The notes under the pieces were generated by a model. It searched no databases, was not told the DNA's origin, and saw nothing but the letters and a program-made list of their open reading frames with translations. From Tubiluchus corallicola (Eukaryota > Priapulida > Priapulimorpha > Priapulimorphida > Tubiluchidae), in the NCBI GenBank assembly GCA_030141605.1, contig JAQGDQ010000010.1:869501-933500 (forward strand): a stretch of 64,000 nucleotides of DNA, written 5' to 3'. Positions within the stretch are counted from its first letter, which is position 1. The number at the start of each line of letters is the position of its first letter. Below, piece by piece: positions 39,630 through 53,643 of this stretch. The translations under genes were made by a program, and so were the position numbers.

Positions 39630-42600
39630 GGATGGCAAAACATAGCAATTAGCTGTAAACTCTTACAATGCAAAGTTGCCGAAGTGTTTGTAAGTCTGGG
39701 ATGTCCGTGTTGAGGGAAGTATGCCAAGGTCTACACACCGCTAATTTCAAGTCTCTGTTATTGTCAGAATTTTACGCTGTCTGCAGATGATTTCACCACG
39801 GGCGATCAGTTCAACATGCAATTACAGAAATGCCAGTCCGTTAATTCTGGAGTTCAGGTTAGCGGTTCCCGTTACGTAAAGTGTTTTATTAATAAACGCC
39901 TCGCTGACCGACCTTTTCAGCAGCAGTTCTCTATGCGGCCAGATTCGTACATCAACAGAACTTTCAGTGATCAGAAAACATAGTAGTAATCCCTGAGAAC
40001 CACAAATTTCTCTATGTTTTCGTTTTTTCAATTCTTTCTCTTCTGTCAAATTTTCCTTCTCACTTTCTACTAAGTTTTACTTTTCGTTAGCATGTGCGCT
40101 GTCTAGTGCAGTGTGCTGTTATCAAAACTTCCACAAAATTATATAATACATAAAAAATCGAGGAATCAACATTGAACTCTGAAGAAGTTTTTATTTTGCA
40201 GAAAGTAGAAACCTCGTGTTCACACTTTTCTCTGGCTTGTTTTGTTTCCGCTTTTCACACGTTAAGCTGACAGTCACTCAAGCTGACTGACAGCTTAAAT
40301 TGCCTAAAGTAAAAACTAATCAATCGTATGCTAGAATCAATTACATTATTCCCCGTGTAAGCTCAAACTTTATCTAATTCTAGCTTTTAGCTTCAAAATT
40401 CAAAATGTCTCAAGGAAATTTGGAAATTTTGTACTGACAAGCCCTAGGCAATGTCCAACATGATTTCTGGTGGGAACTTATTTTGAGAGTACGCTTCGAT
40501 AATTTAGATAAACTGCGTAAAGTTCCTAACTGCGTCGCTATAGTGAACTTGACGCGAGATGCTGATTCTGTTTCATCTTCGTCATCATCATTCTCATCAT
40601 CATCATCGTCATCATCATCATCACATCAAGGCTGAATAATTTACAACTAAAACGAGATATAACACTTGGACAACATGTAACAGCGTGTGAAAATTTGGTG
40701 GGGCAGTGGCGTGGAGTACTTATTTGTATGACTCCTTGACATACAAAAATTTGTTTTTAATAAATTTTTTGTTAATTTTTGCTTAAAATAATAACGACTA
40801 ATGCTTTAAGATATGACTACTAAGATGCTAATTTAGTGGCAGTTGAAATCAGTTATAATTTACTAGTAGTATTCGTTTGCTATTCTTTTCGTGTCTGCGC
40901 CCCTTGAGGCAAAGTTAGTAAACTTTTGTTAAATTGCAAAAGAATAAGCTATTGTCAGTACGGCCTTTCTTTTATATGGCAGCTTTTAAGTTACAAGTAG
41001 TTGCAACACGGTAACGCAGCGTATTATAATTGTCCTAGAAGTCGTTTGTCAGACTTCAGCTTATTTTTCAGACGCTTGTTTGGTTTGTTTCAAGGTTTGT
41101 TATACAAATTTAACAAAAAGTTCTCAAGCGGCACACTAATAAAAAACGTACTTTCTTGCACATCTTCGTTGCAAGACTTTGCATAATATCTCACAAAGGA
41201 TTGGGGAAACCAATTATGGTAAAAAAGTACTAGTAACAACATGTCTAAAAGGACTACAGATAACAATATAAATATCTTTCAGAAACCCGGGAATGTGTTT
41301 CTGTCATAATAATCGTTAGGTTTCGAAAAAATGGTATTAAAGTATGAATATAACTTTATTCTTTAAAATTATAATTTTTGCCGTGTAACTCTGTAACATG
41401 TACAAGTGTTGATGCATTTTTTACTTTTTCTAATTTGTCTTTATTGTAATTTAAAGATCTGGTATACAAATAAAATGCTATTTTAGTCTAGAAATTTTCA
41501 TCACACGTCGAACACACATAGCAGATCAAAATTATCAACTGTCTGCTAAGACAAATGTATGACAACAAGTACGTAGGAAACACGGATTTTTGCATTAATT
41601 TCTCTAATTGAAAACACACAATGAGAGCGCTGAAATAACCTTAGAAATTTGTCACATTTTATTTAGATTAACTGTTACTTTTAGATATGGGGCTGCACTG
41701 CAGATATCTGATACCCAAAACCAGGAAAGAAAAGAAAAATTATATTGAAAGACATAAAAAACGAACTTGACGCTGATAAAAAGATTAAGACAGAATGAAA
41801 TAAAATGATGTCCATTATAGAGTCCCAAAACAGATAAGAACAGGGACAAGAACAGCAAGGCAAATCTGACGGCTATAGTTATGAAGACGTAGTAACAATA
41901 TTCTTTCTCATATAAATTTTTTCCTTTAATTTTTTTGTTAGTTTTGAACTTATTTCTTTTGCATTGCAAGCTGTTCGCGCGTAAAGTGGTTTCTTGCAAA
42001 CAAAGGTCAACCATTTCTCTAATTAATATCTTTAATGGCATTTACATGTGTCTGAGTTAAAAAGAAAAGACTTAGCGTATGTTCTAGCAAGCCTAGTAGC
42101 TTTAGAACCAGTTCTACGACAGTTTAGCAGTACTTTAATGCGTTTATCATTGTGTAATTAGGTTAAACTGGTAATCTAAGGTTAACTATGATACATTTTT
42201 GTGCACGTAACTTCTTCTCCGGTATCTGAGGTAAAGATACAAAAAAACAAATGTATTGTCAGTTTTAACAGTAATTCATTTTAGTCCTTTGCAATTAAAA
42301 ATGCGTTTAAACAAGTTCATTCAATTCCAATTCGCATAGAAAGTCAGACGTCATATCCGGTTTAGTTTTTGGTACAATTTCTTATACTTAACAGCGCTTT
42401 TTAACAGACTTTCGTATACATGTACATTTCCAACTAACAAGGATTACCAGAATTTCAGTAAGAATTTATCATTATTATATTGATTTTAACTAACAATCAA
42501 TTGAATAATAATCATATAATTCCGCATTACCTATATTCTACAGAAATTTTTTCTAATCTACATTTATGAGCTTTTAGGTCTAGAAAGAAGAAATTGTGAA

Positions 42601-42960
42601 ATTGAGTTTCATCTAAACTTTTGGCAAGGTTATTAAATATCTGGAAAATAATACCATACAAATTGCAGAACGTTACGTACTTTTGCAGTTTTACTGCACG
42701 ATTTTAAATAAAGTAACAGTTTGTTGCAGTTAAGCACAATTATTGGATATACAGCAACAATTAACTTGCAAAAGACATGTTATGAAATGAAAGTTTCACA
42801 TCTTTATAGACAGGATAGATTCTGCGTGTAGAAAACATCAACTGACAGATTCGATCTCAGTGTCAATGTCACGGCTTTGTTAGTATGACTACTATATAGT
42901 ACTGTATTTGCTTCACTTTAACCAAGCTAAGCAAACTATTTGCATCACATTTCACAAACT
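39630..42960. other. Intergenic region between VWA-B and VWA-A
   Basis: It holds a short (ATC)n tract and scattered hydrophobic open frames on the minus strand (for example 41652-42041) with no splice or family support. Regulatory sequence for VWA-B probably lies at its left edge. Nothing else is recognised. Confidence 0.55.
40565..40625. repeat. (ATC)n tract
   Basis: CATCATCATC-type repeat in the intergenic region between VWA-B and VWA-A. Confidence 0.8.
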
Positions 42961-42961
42961 G

Positions 42962-42967
42962 TTTATT
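42962..42967 (-). promoter_or_regulatory. Poly(A) signal of VWA-A
   Basis: A canonical AATAAA on the minus strand lies 46 nt past the TAG stop, implying a very short 3' UTR. Confidence 0.55.
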
Positions 42968-43012
42968 TTCAGAATAAGACGCGTTTGAGGAGTTGACAGT
43001 GGCGTAAAGTTC

Positions 43013-46000
43013 CTATTGGCCTCCGCTCTTTATGCGCAGGAACTGGGAGATCTTGGCAGCGCTCTCGAAGCTCTTGATCTCGAAAATGTTCGTTGGATCA
43101 CTAGACATGCATTCCAACTCTTCTTTCCGCACGTTGGGGGTGATACCAAAAGCATAGACTTCAATACCTAGTGATAAAAAATAGATGAAATTCCTAATTT
43201 CTTTGACGCACTTTAAGCTACGTTGGTCTTAAAGACAGCCGTGAAGCAAATTTCTTACATTAGAGCCAATGATCAGCGCATGCGTAAATAGGACCACTGA
43301 AAAGTGTTAGCAAACTAATCAGGTTTTAGTCTTGGGGATCTTGGGTGTCTCCTTTATAATTTGATTCAGTTAATTTGGTAGATTAATTTTAAATAACTGA
43401 TAAAATTACAAAACTAAAGTTTAACTTTTGAGCGTTGGTAGTTAAGTAATAGCAAAACAAAAGTTTCACAAGCCGTCGCTAAGTTAAAGACATCGTTATT
43501 AATACTTTAGTAAATGTAATAACGACCTCGCTAATTTAGTGACGGCTTGTAAAGCGGCCCCAAAGCATTTGACGTTTATATGCTCCTCAATTTTATTAGT
43601 TAGGACTTCGTTAGCTTGTAGTAATTAATCAATCAAACAATAAGTGAATAAATCGACTGACTAATCAATCAAAAAATCTTTCAGTCAGCCATTAAGCCAG
43701 TTAACAAAGAACAGAAGAACCAGTTTACCTTCTGCTTTGACCTCCGCTGCCTTTGCACAAGTTCGCTCTCCGTTGTTGGAGAAACCGTCAGTAATGACCA
43801 TAATCACTTTCTTGGCGTATACCCTACCATCCCGCATGACTTGCAAACCAAAATCTAAGCCCGTATCCGTAGCCGTTGAGCCCTTTTCTGAAAAATCCAA
43901 TTATTCAGACATCGTTTACACAGGAATACTGAATATAGGCGAATTCTTTCTGCACCGATTCCCTGAACAAGATCAGGCATCGCTGAATTATTTAGACCAA
44001 ACTGTCATTACTCGCATTAAGAAATGTAACTCATTTAACGATGTTAGTGAGACGTCCTTTACACGACTTCAGTTTTTTTAAAATAGTTTTCATTTTTTCA
44101 CTGTCAGTCAAAGTTCTACCCATACAGTGTAACTGTTATCCTGTTGCCACTGCTTTAGAAATATTGCTTGAAAAAATCGTTGAAATGTCCAATTCGTACT
44201 GTCGTTATTGGCATTAGAACTACCATTTTTACTACTGCTGTCATGTTTTGCCAAGAGTCACTGTCATTTATTGATGTCGTCCACACTGTCGCCATCATCA
44301 AGACTGAATCTTGTCAGTGTGTTAGGAAATAATATTTGTCACTAATTTTAACTGTAATTATTTTAGCTGTCATTATTGGACAAATCAGCTTCAAAAAAGG
44401 CGCTTTTTGCATTTTATTTTGCAAGCTTCAAATAACTAAAGTGAAAAATCCGAAGCTATGACGTCCATTAAGTCCTCTCCAATGGCTTCAATGCACATGT
44501 ACGCCAAAAACGCAGTATAATAAAAAAAATTGTAGTATTTTGCTCACGATTAGAAGTTGTACCAGTTTTAGTTCTAAGAGTGTCAGCCGCTTAGGCGTGT
44601 TAAGTAAGAAAAACATCGCTATCCTGTCACTAAATAGTAGATAATGAAATCCGTTTATATATTCTAATCCGTTTAAATATCCGTTTATATATTCTAATCC
44701 GTTTAAATATACTCTTACTACAAATTAAGAATTTGTATCATTGTATAAACTAATTTTTTCACTCACTGTATTTAATTCCTATCATTTCAGCTTTGATAGC
44801 GTCTATTTGGTTTCTTCCAGCAAGCTCATCACTGAGGTAGTTGAATTCAACGCCAGTTTTAGCCCTGGTGGAGAAAGTAACAACACCCAACCGAAGACCG
44901 AAAGGTCCAAATCCATTATCGAAATCCAGGTAGTCCATCAAGTCCTATAACAAGAAGTTCTTGTTTCAATTTACAGTATCTATATATACATTTTTGGAAA
45001 GGATTTTATAAAAACCTAAATGAAAACGAACTGTATCTCTATATTTAAGCCAAGTAACAAGATTTTAGGGTAAACGGGGTTCACCACGTTTGGTGATATT
45101 ATAACAACCACAGTTTCCAGACAGAGATGGACCAATAGACAGACAGACAGAGAACTCGCGAACAGACAGACGGAGTAAACTCACGTTCAAGAAGCTAATA
45201 GCAATGGCGTAATTGTCTGCCCCAATACTTCCGCTGCTATCAATAACCAAGACCAGATCAACAGGCACACCCAGGGACAGATCCACGAAGCCGGAGTTGA
45301 TATACTGAGTCAGAACCGGATGTGGATTGTTAACCTTGACCAAGAACTCACTTTCAATTTTCAAGGCTATGTCTGACTCCTCCACGTCCAAGGTGAGTGC
45401 CGCTGGTGGTAACAGGCAGGTGGCTAAAAAATAAAATATTTTCTTTCACTCTTTAAGCAAATAAAAAATAAATTGGTGTTATCACTCCTATCAATGGTCA
45501 ATTTAAAAAGTGTAAAACTGGCAGACAACAGAACAAAAGCAAAGCCAAAAAACTGTTTAAAAAATTCAAAATTGAGAAAATGTCTCAACAAAAAATTCCC
45601 TATGTATGACTGACTGACTACCTGACTGACTGGCTGGCTGGCTGACTGACTGACTGACTGACTGACTGACTGACTGACTGACTGACTGACTGACTGACTG
45701 ACTGACTGACTGACTGACTGACTGACTGACTGACTGACTGACTGACTGACTGACTGACTGACTGAATAAATGAAGGAATGAATGGATGGATGAATAAACG
45801 AATGAATGAATGAATGAATGAATGAATGAATGAATGAATGAATGAATGAATGAATGAATGAATGAATGAATGAATGAATGAATGAATGAATGAATGAATG
45901 AATTGGGCGGATACTTTACCTGGATCTGTTCTCAGATTCTGCGTAGCTATTGCATTATCAACAATATTTGGCACTGCTGCTATATAATCATTTAAGGTGA

Positions 46001-49000
46001 CGCCCAACGTCATATCGAAGTCTGTAAGTTGCCCAGTAAATCCTCGAACAGCAAATTTGATGGTGACATCGGCGCCATCTATACCAACAAGGTCAGCCTA
46101 CCAACAAGAATGTGTAAACTGTTAAATTACTTTGCAGAAAGCCAAGGTTAACATAAAACGTAATCATCATTATCATCTTCATCAAGTCTTCATCTTCAGT
46201 AGCTTAACAAGTAGCGACATCAACAGTGGTAATAACGACAATGGCGGAAAGTGCAGCAGCGTTACCCGGCGAAAACAGCAGCGTAGCGACAAGAAAGATA
46301 TCGATGAGGCTGTTCTTTAAATTAGGACTTGTATTATTGCCAAACAGATGGCCTATCAACAAAATGGTGCTCTTTCTTGGTATTATATGAAAGTTCATTT
46401 TAAACAGTGATTTTTGCTCAATAAGTAACTTTCCCGTGAAAGAGTATGCGAAAACGAGACCCATTACAGTATTAAAGACAGTAACTGTCTAGGGGACTAT
46501 CAGAATTAGCACTTTTGATACTTCACTACACAGAAATAAAAGCAGTAACTTTTCGTTGTAACCTGCAGACAAAATAGCCGCATCTTCACTATATTTATGA
46601 GTATCACTATATCAATACCTGTCTTCCATTAAAACACAAATCTAAACGCAGATACCGCTGTTTGTCTTTGTGAGAAACTTACGTGGGTCGCATAATTGTT
46701 AAGCTAACATGGTAAAGAGCAATGTCTGCCAGGCAATAGGTTGTATCCTTTTAATTTTATTTATAAACAAACGGCTTGGATTCTCTTTTAGCGCAATGGC
46801 AGTCAATTATATATGCAAGGCAGTACTGTGCTTTCCACTTTTAATGATTGAGTTTCTTTTGCAACAAAAATGGTAAAGAAAGTATAATGAATTCATCATG
46901 TGAAGTTGAATGAATTCATGATGTGTAGGGCAGTTGCTAGAGAGCGCATTTTATTAGATATTAATACAAATCAAAATTGTCCGAATTATAAATAACTGTT
47001 ATTTGACTAATGATACAACTCACTCCTTCTACAGATAAAGCAAGGTTTCCACTGAAGACAGCCTGCAGATTGGCTTCAGCTTTTTCAAGAGCACATTCAG
47101 CTTCTGGCAGTGCAGGACAATCTACAGAAAAATGGAATCTGTATAATAATGAAGAACTAAACAGATTCTACTATACTGGATGGCATCATTAGATATCTTC
47201 GTAGCAAGTCTGTCTTGTAAACCTATGTCGTGCGCTTCAAGATACTAAAATCTAATAATACTTACTTCTTAACTTGAAGACAAGAAAAGCATTTACTTAA
47301 ATAAAGATGAAAAAAATTGTATCAGTTATATGCTGGTTTTCTACCCACAGAACTTATTATTAGGCGCAGGCATTTTAACGGACATTTTATGAATAAGAAA
47401 TTTAAGCACGTTTAAATAACTTTACATAATTTTTTCATGTCGCACGCTTTACTAACTAGGCAAAAGTAATTGCTTTATCTATATGATTAAAGAAATTTTT
47501 GGTGAATACTGCGATAGCGAAACGGTGACGTTTTACCACCTGACGCGAACATTTTAAATTACTAAAAATTTTCTTTTCCAGTTACTTAAGTCTTTCGGGC
47601 AGGTGAGCGTAATATTAAATGATATAACTTCGTACGAAAACTTTTTGAGATATACTTCAAAATTGCCATTTCTTCTTCTGACGATCCCTGTGTAGGGAAG
47701 ATTTCTAAACTAAATATTTAAAGGTACTTCTGGAATACATGATTTAACAGCTTAACATAAAATTGACAATTCAAGTCAGCTCACTTGGATCAAAAATTAG
47801 TGGTCCAGGAATAACTCTAGGTGGAGCACCACCAGAACACGCTTCTCTACAGTCAGGATGGTGGAAGAAATAACGACCTATAAAAATAAAAATGAAATTT
47901 AAAGATTTCAAAATTAAAAAGAAGCCATTCATCATACAATCCTAATCTAATAAACACATGACATGAACTACTAGACATGAAAGTTCGAAAAACTTTTGCA
48001 CCTCCACAGTTACGTCAACCTAGGCCTTCTAGTTTTAGGGGTAGTTATGCTATCAGCTACATGTGACTCAGACTTCAAGCTCATATATTTTACTACTAAG
48101 TCGTCCTTTTTAACATTATAAAAAGTGTGTAAACTGCGGAGGAATTTCTGCAGTTTGAATTTCTCGTCATCTTAAATTCGTTTGAAATTGTTTAGCTCTT
48201 TTTCACCCCTATGCCAGAACATTTTGTTAGCCATTATTTATAATTAATTAGTCTTTTCTTCTCTGGATAAGCTTACTAGAATAATCTTTCAATTTAATGC
48301 TTTTGAAATAAAGCAAACAACAACATTTGATGTTCACAAAGTGCTTCAATCTTGCAAGCCCTGTAACTGAAACGTATATTAAAACATTAAGTTACTGAAA
48401 CCTGAAACTACAACTGATTGCATCTATGTTTATAAATCGCAGAAATAGATAATACCGCAGTTTAAAACGCGAGTAACTAAAACTGGACATACATCTATCG
48501 GGTATGGAACTTCTTGAAGCACTGAAGCCCTGCATCTCTGGTTTGCAGTTGGGCTTCGAAGCTCGAACGCTGCCACCTTCTTCAATGACTACCCCACATT
48601 GTCTGTTTACTTGAGTGAGCACATCAAACCAAGAATCAGCATCATTAACCATTGATTCAGCAAGATTCTGAAGTCGTCCTTCGTCCAAGTCTGCAAACAA
48701 CACAAATCAATATTTCATTTAAAGCAGAGGCATTGAAAGTAATAGAAATTGTTGACTGGAAAAGACCATCTTTGACCCAGTACTAGTAAGATATAATCAA
48801 TAATTCATTTGATTTTATAAGGGCAATTTATTTCTTAAACTAATACTGCAGCAAAGGATTACTTACTACATTTTTGTGTGTATTCGCTTACACAAGCACA
48901 AGTTCAAAATAATACATTTTTAAACGTATTATGCACCGTCTACTAATGAAAATGGTCCCACAGTACTGGTGAATGGTGAGTTCGTCCTGGGATGGGTGGC

Positions 49001-50063
49001 CGAGTGTTTAGATTTCGGACGACAATGACGCAGTCTTGAGTTCGAGGCTAGCGGCCAACACCAGCTAGAGCATATACCCTACGTGTTATTCGTTATTTGT
49101 GTGCTGCGTCGCTAAATAGCCGTTAGTGCTAATGTTGGCTGTTAAATGAGCGACGGTAAGCAAATGTTGTCTCATCTTTGTCTTTTGTTTTTGTAATTAT
49201 TTGAGCCTGTATGTAGTGCAAATACAGTTTAAATATGTATAAAATATAGATCACACGCCAGATTAAGCGGTGTGTCAAGCCTGGAATTTGTTTAGAGCAA
49301 AATGATACTAAAACTTCTAGCTAGTTATTTCTATTAATTTATTAGCTGTAGACGTTATAGGTAACCCGTCAGCTCCGACAAATATAAATTTCTGCCTCCC
49401 TGTCACTTTCACTATCAATTTATTAGCGGAGACGAGAATTGCCTAGAAATTAGAACTGAAAACGACCGGATGTCCACAAACTCTTAACAAGTGTTTCCTC
49501 TTGTAATATGTATAATTTTGAATCGCCTTTGGGATATTTCTCAATATTAACAAAGATTTTGTTTTCATTCTTTCCTTGAGCAGCCTTGACATGTTACGGC
49601 TGACAATAACACTTGCGTGTAGCCTTTGCAGCTTGCTTTGTTTATCCGCCAAGAAGCTTTAAAAGTGCCGTTCGAGTTTACCAAAGCAAACGTGAAAACT
49701 TATAAACATGCCGTCCTAAGTAGTTATTCTTCACACGTTCTTATCCCAGGTGGAACACTCGAACCTCCTCTTTGTTAATTGATAATATAACAATAACAGT
49801 TTGCGCTATAGTAAATGAGAATTCGTTTGTCCAGACTGCCATGGCCACCAAAGACGTTAAAATTACAGGATTGGACAGGGCAAGGATCAGGCCTTTGCTC
49901 GAATTTCATGAATTATTCCACTGTCGTATATGGTCATTCCTCGTGCTTTTAACTTATAAAACTACTAAAATACATTTACTTTAATACATATACAACACAA
50001 GGATCAAACTGAAAAAAATTTATTAATTAGGTTCAGCTACCATCTATTTCCAAAGAGAGAGAC

Positions 50064-50126
<63 letters not shown>

Positions 50127-50749
50127 CAGAGAGAGCGGGGGGAATAAATAAATCTTTTATTTTACATTATATTTACAGAATGTAAGACCATTCTAATTGC
50201 AGGGTAAGCTGACAAAAACTTTACAAACTATATCAAACACGTCCGAACTGTGAGGTAAAGTTAGTAACACGAAAGTGGAAAATTTATTGATAAGTTCCCG
50301 AATAGAAGGAGAGAGAATAATACCAATTATACAGTATTGATTAGTACTAGTCATATAAGTAAGAACAACATTTAGCAAAATCATTCACCCATTTTATGCT
50401 TACCACAGTGAGTTAATGCAGTGCGTCCGTATGTCAAAGCTGTTCCTGTTGAACAGTCTTCCGTAAAAGCATTAGCGGCATGTCCAGTTGGATCACAGAG
50501 GCACCTGAACCAGCGAAGGAGCTCAGTGACTGCTTGCGTCCTACCAGCCGCTGTGTCCAGACTCATGGCTTCTTTCAACCTGGGGCAGTTGGGAATGCCC
50601 CAGTCCAGCATGAGAGCTGTACAAACAAATTCACTTAATTCACTCCCTTTACTTTTATGCTTCGTATGCATTTTTATATTGGTTATATATATCTGTGTGT
50701 GCGTGCGTGTGTGTGTGTATGCACATATATATATATATATTTATTTATT

Positions 50750-50787
<38 letters not shown>

Positions 50788-53557
50788 ACATTTATTAAAA
50801 AATGTTAATAAACCATCGTAAAAAAGTATATGCATATGTATAAATTCAAAATGAATTATGCTTTAATAAGCTAAAAATGCATACCGGCACATTTGAGAAC
50901 AATGTTAAAAACTGTACTGTGTTAAGTATTGTTACTAGTCTTTAAATAGACTAGTAATAAATTAAGCACGTTCGCGTTCTGCCAAAAAATTGATACATAT
51001 TTGACAGGAATTGTACATTTGCAATTTAAAAAACACCCTTTTATTGAGAAAACAAATTGTGACATTTCTCTATTTAATAGCCGAAGTGAGATCTGCAGGT
51101 TATTATTTTTTCATAGTGGCATTTTTGTTTCAAAAATACTTTTTAAAATTTTTAAATTTAATACTAGGTGAAGCCCTCTTAGTCAGTGTCATGCATAACG
51201 TTCAAGTAATAGTGACTTAATATGATGTCTGTAGTTTCTTATTTCAAAATTTTGTAAATACAGTAACCTAGTGCAGAGTGAAAATAAGCACGAGTTGGAT
51301 TGCTAGCATATGAGTCACAGCAATGCAGATGATTTATAGTTGTCGTCTGGAGTATGAAGTTAAGCAAAGCCTAATCTGATCAGTAAAATGATTGGTAACT
51401 GTCGTGAAAATTGCTTCTAGAAAATTCATTCACCACATAGCCCTAGCTACATATACGGTGATATACCTAACAGAGAGAGTATCTGGGTGTAGCTAAGATA
51501 CTTTTGTCGGTTCAGTACCTCATAATAATGGGTTATCATTGATAATAAGATACGTTCCGGTTCTGCCAACAAATTCGGCAAGCCGCTCGGCTGAACTCAT
51601 GATTGTGGCCGGTAGGTTGCCAATTTAGGAAAATTTTATATGAAATGAGATATTTACTTACCACAGCGTTTAATATGGTACATTGTTTTCTTCTCTATAC
51701 AGTTTCGACACAACTCTGGATCACCTGCCTGGAAATGGTAATAACAATAAAATTAGTATGTCAGTGTTTGAATCTATTTTGAGAAACGCAAAATATCATT
51801 ACAAATTCATGTAAAGAAAAGAAAATGAAAAACGATAATAAATTACCACTGAAGGCAAAGAAAAACAATAAATTAAACAACTCGACAAAGGACAGGAAAA
51901 AATGTACGACAAGAAAAAGAATTTTGTGACTAAATTAATTCAAAAACATTAGAAGACAAAACAATTACTGGAATCGCTGAGCACATGCTAAAGACGTCAA
52001 ATATTAGTACTTGTAAAATATGTTTGCATCAGTTGGAACAATCCTGGACCCAGTTTGACAAAGCTGTCACTAACTTAACGATGTCGCTATTAATAGTTAA
52101 GTGAATTTAATAACGACGTTAACTTAGTGAAACCGGGCCCCAGCTCTGTTACTGTGTTCATAACAAATCAGTCATTTGATGTTGCACTTGCAGTACTTAA
52201 GAGAGCCTGACACCATAAATGTTAATCACAAATACTAACCTGTTAAAGAAGTTGCTTTATCAACGCTTTTTTGTCTTTTTGGAACTACTAATCAGTCCCA
52301 ATAGTCTATATTGTTATTCATGATTTGTTCAAAAAGTTATGTGTTCTTACCCCATCGCCAGTTCCAGGTATGATTGTTGACGGACCACGAGTAGTACATC
52401 CCTCCCGAATTCTTGCAATGTTAGCCGTGTGATCTTCTATCTCTTCCTCAAGAAGTGTAATGATTCTTTCTTCGGCAAGATCTCCCAATTCTGAAAGTCA
52501 AAAAATCTCTTTTGAATATGAGGAGCACCAATTTTTAAAGATATGTACAAATAGGCCTAATCGTTACCATGGCAATCAAGTTTAACTTCATGTTTCTCTT
52601 CATTAGTAGTTCCACAATAATTATGTAAATCTAGTTAAGGACATTATTTCTGCAATAACAGCAACAGTTACTGTATTCCCGACTACTAATGTATTTTCGG
52701 AGAATCGCGTAACTTGGGTCATCGCTTTCTGATTTGGGACTATTAGATCACTTGCTTACGTGTACTTGTAAGCAAACGATCTAATAGTCTCAAACCAGAA
52801 AGGGATGGCCCAAATTATCTCCGCAAATCCTCGAAGACATTCCGAACGTACATAAAATGATAATTATTAAAACATTAACAACGTAAGCCTAATGACCAAT
52901 TTCGAGTTTGATGGTTATCCAGGTTTATTTTTCAAGAGAAGAGAAAAAAGAAAAAGTTATGCGTCTCATAATTAACAAGAGGTTGATTTATGCAGGAAAA
53001 ATTATATAACTTTGATCTGTCAGAAAGCACTTTCGAAGGAAGCAAACTGGTAAGTATTGGTAGGCTTAATAAGTTGTAAAGCAAAAATACTGATATGAAA
53101 TACTTTTACAAAGCACTGCGTAATAATTACTATAATAATACGTTTATTACTGTTTCCTCAACTCGATGATTTAAAAATATTATTCATGTTTTAAAAATGA
53201 AAGTTTTTTAAATAAGTTGCAATGTTGAATGGTGAAGAGGCAGTGGCTGAAAGGGAGTATGTTTAGTACTGTACCGTAAAGCCTTTGAGGTGGACCATTT
53301 ACGTGTTGGCTTTATGGGTTGCTCTGGGATACTCAGAAATGCTGATATAATAAATAGTAAGTTTTTACATACTAAGTAGGCAAAATAAAAGCACAAGTGA
53401 ATTTACTTTTACTACGATAATAGCAGTTGCGACGGCGCCCAAAACGATTAAATTTTCTAAGTAAAATCTGATCGGAGATCCGAAGTTAAATGGATACAAT
53501 AAATGTTCAACTGTTTAATCGCCCAAGTCAAAAGTACCTACGCATGTATGTCATCAT

Positions 53558-53643
<86 letters not shown>

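Noticed and set aside
41652-42041. 129-residue hydrophobic minus-strand frame
   Set aside because: AT-rich hydrophobic translation with no signal peptide, no splice context and no paralogue; likely chance.
45618-46013. 131-residue frame with Ile-His-Ser and Gln-Ser-Val-Ser repeats
   Set aside because: It starts in real VWA-A exon 8 but runs past the donor into the (GAAT)n and (CTGA)n arrays, so only the first part is coding.
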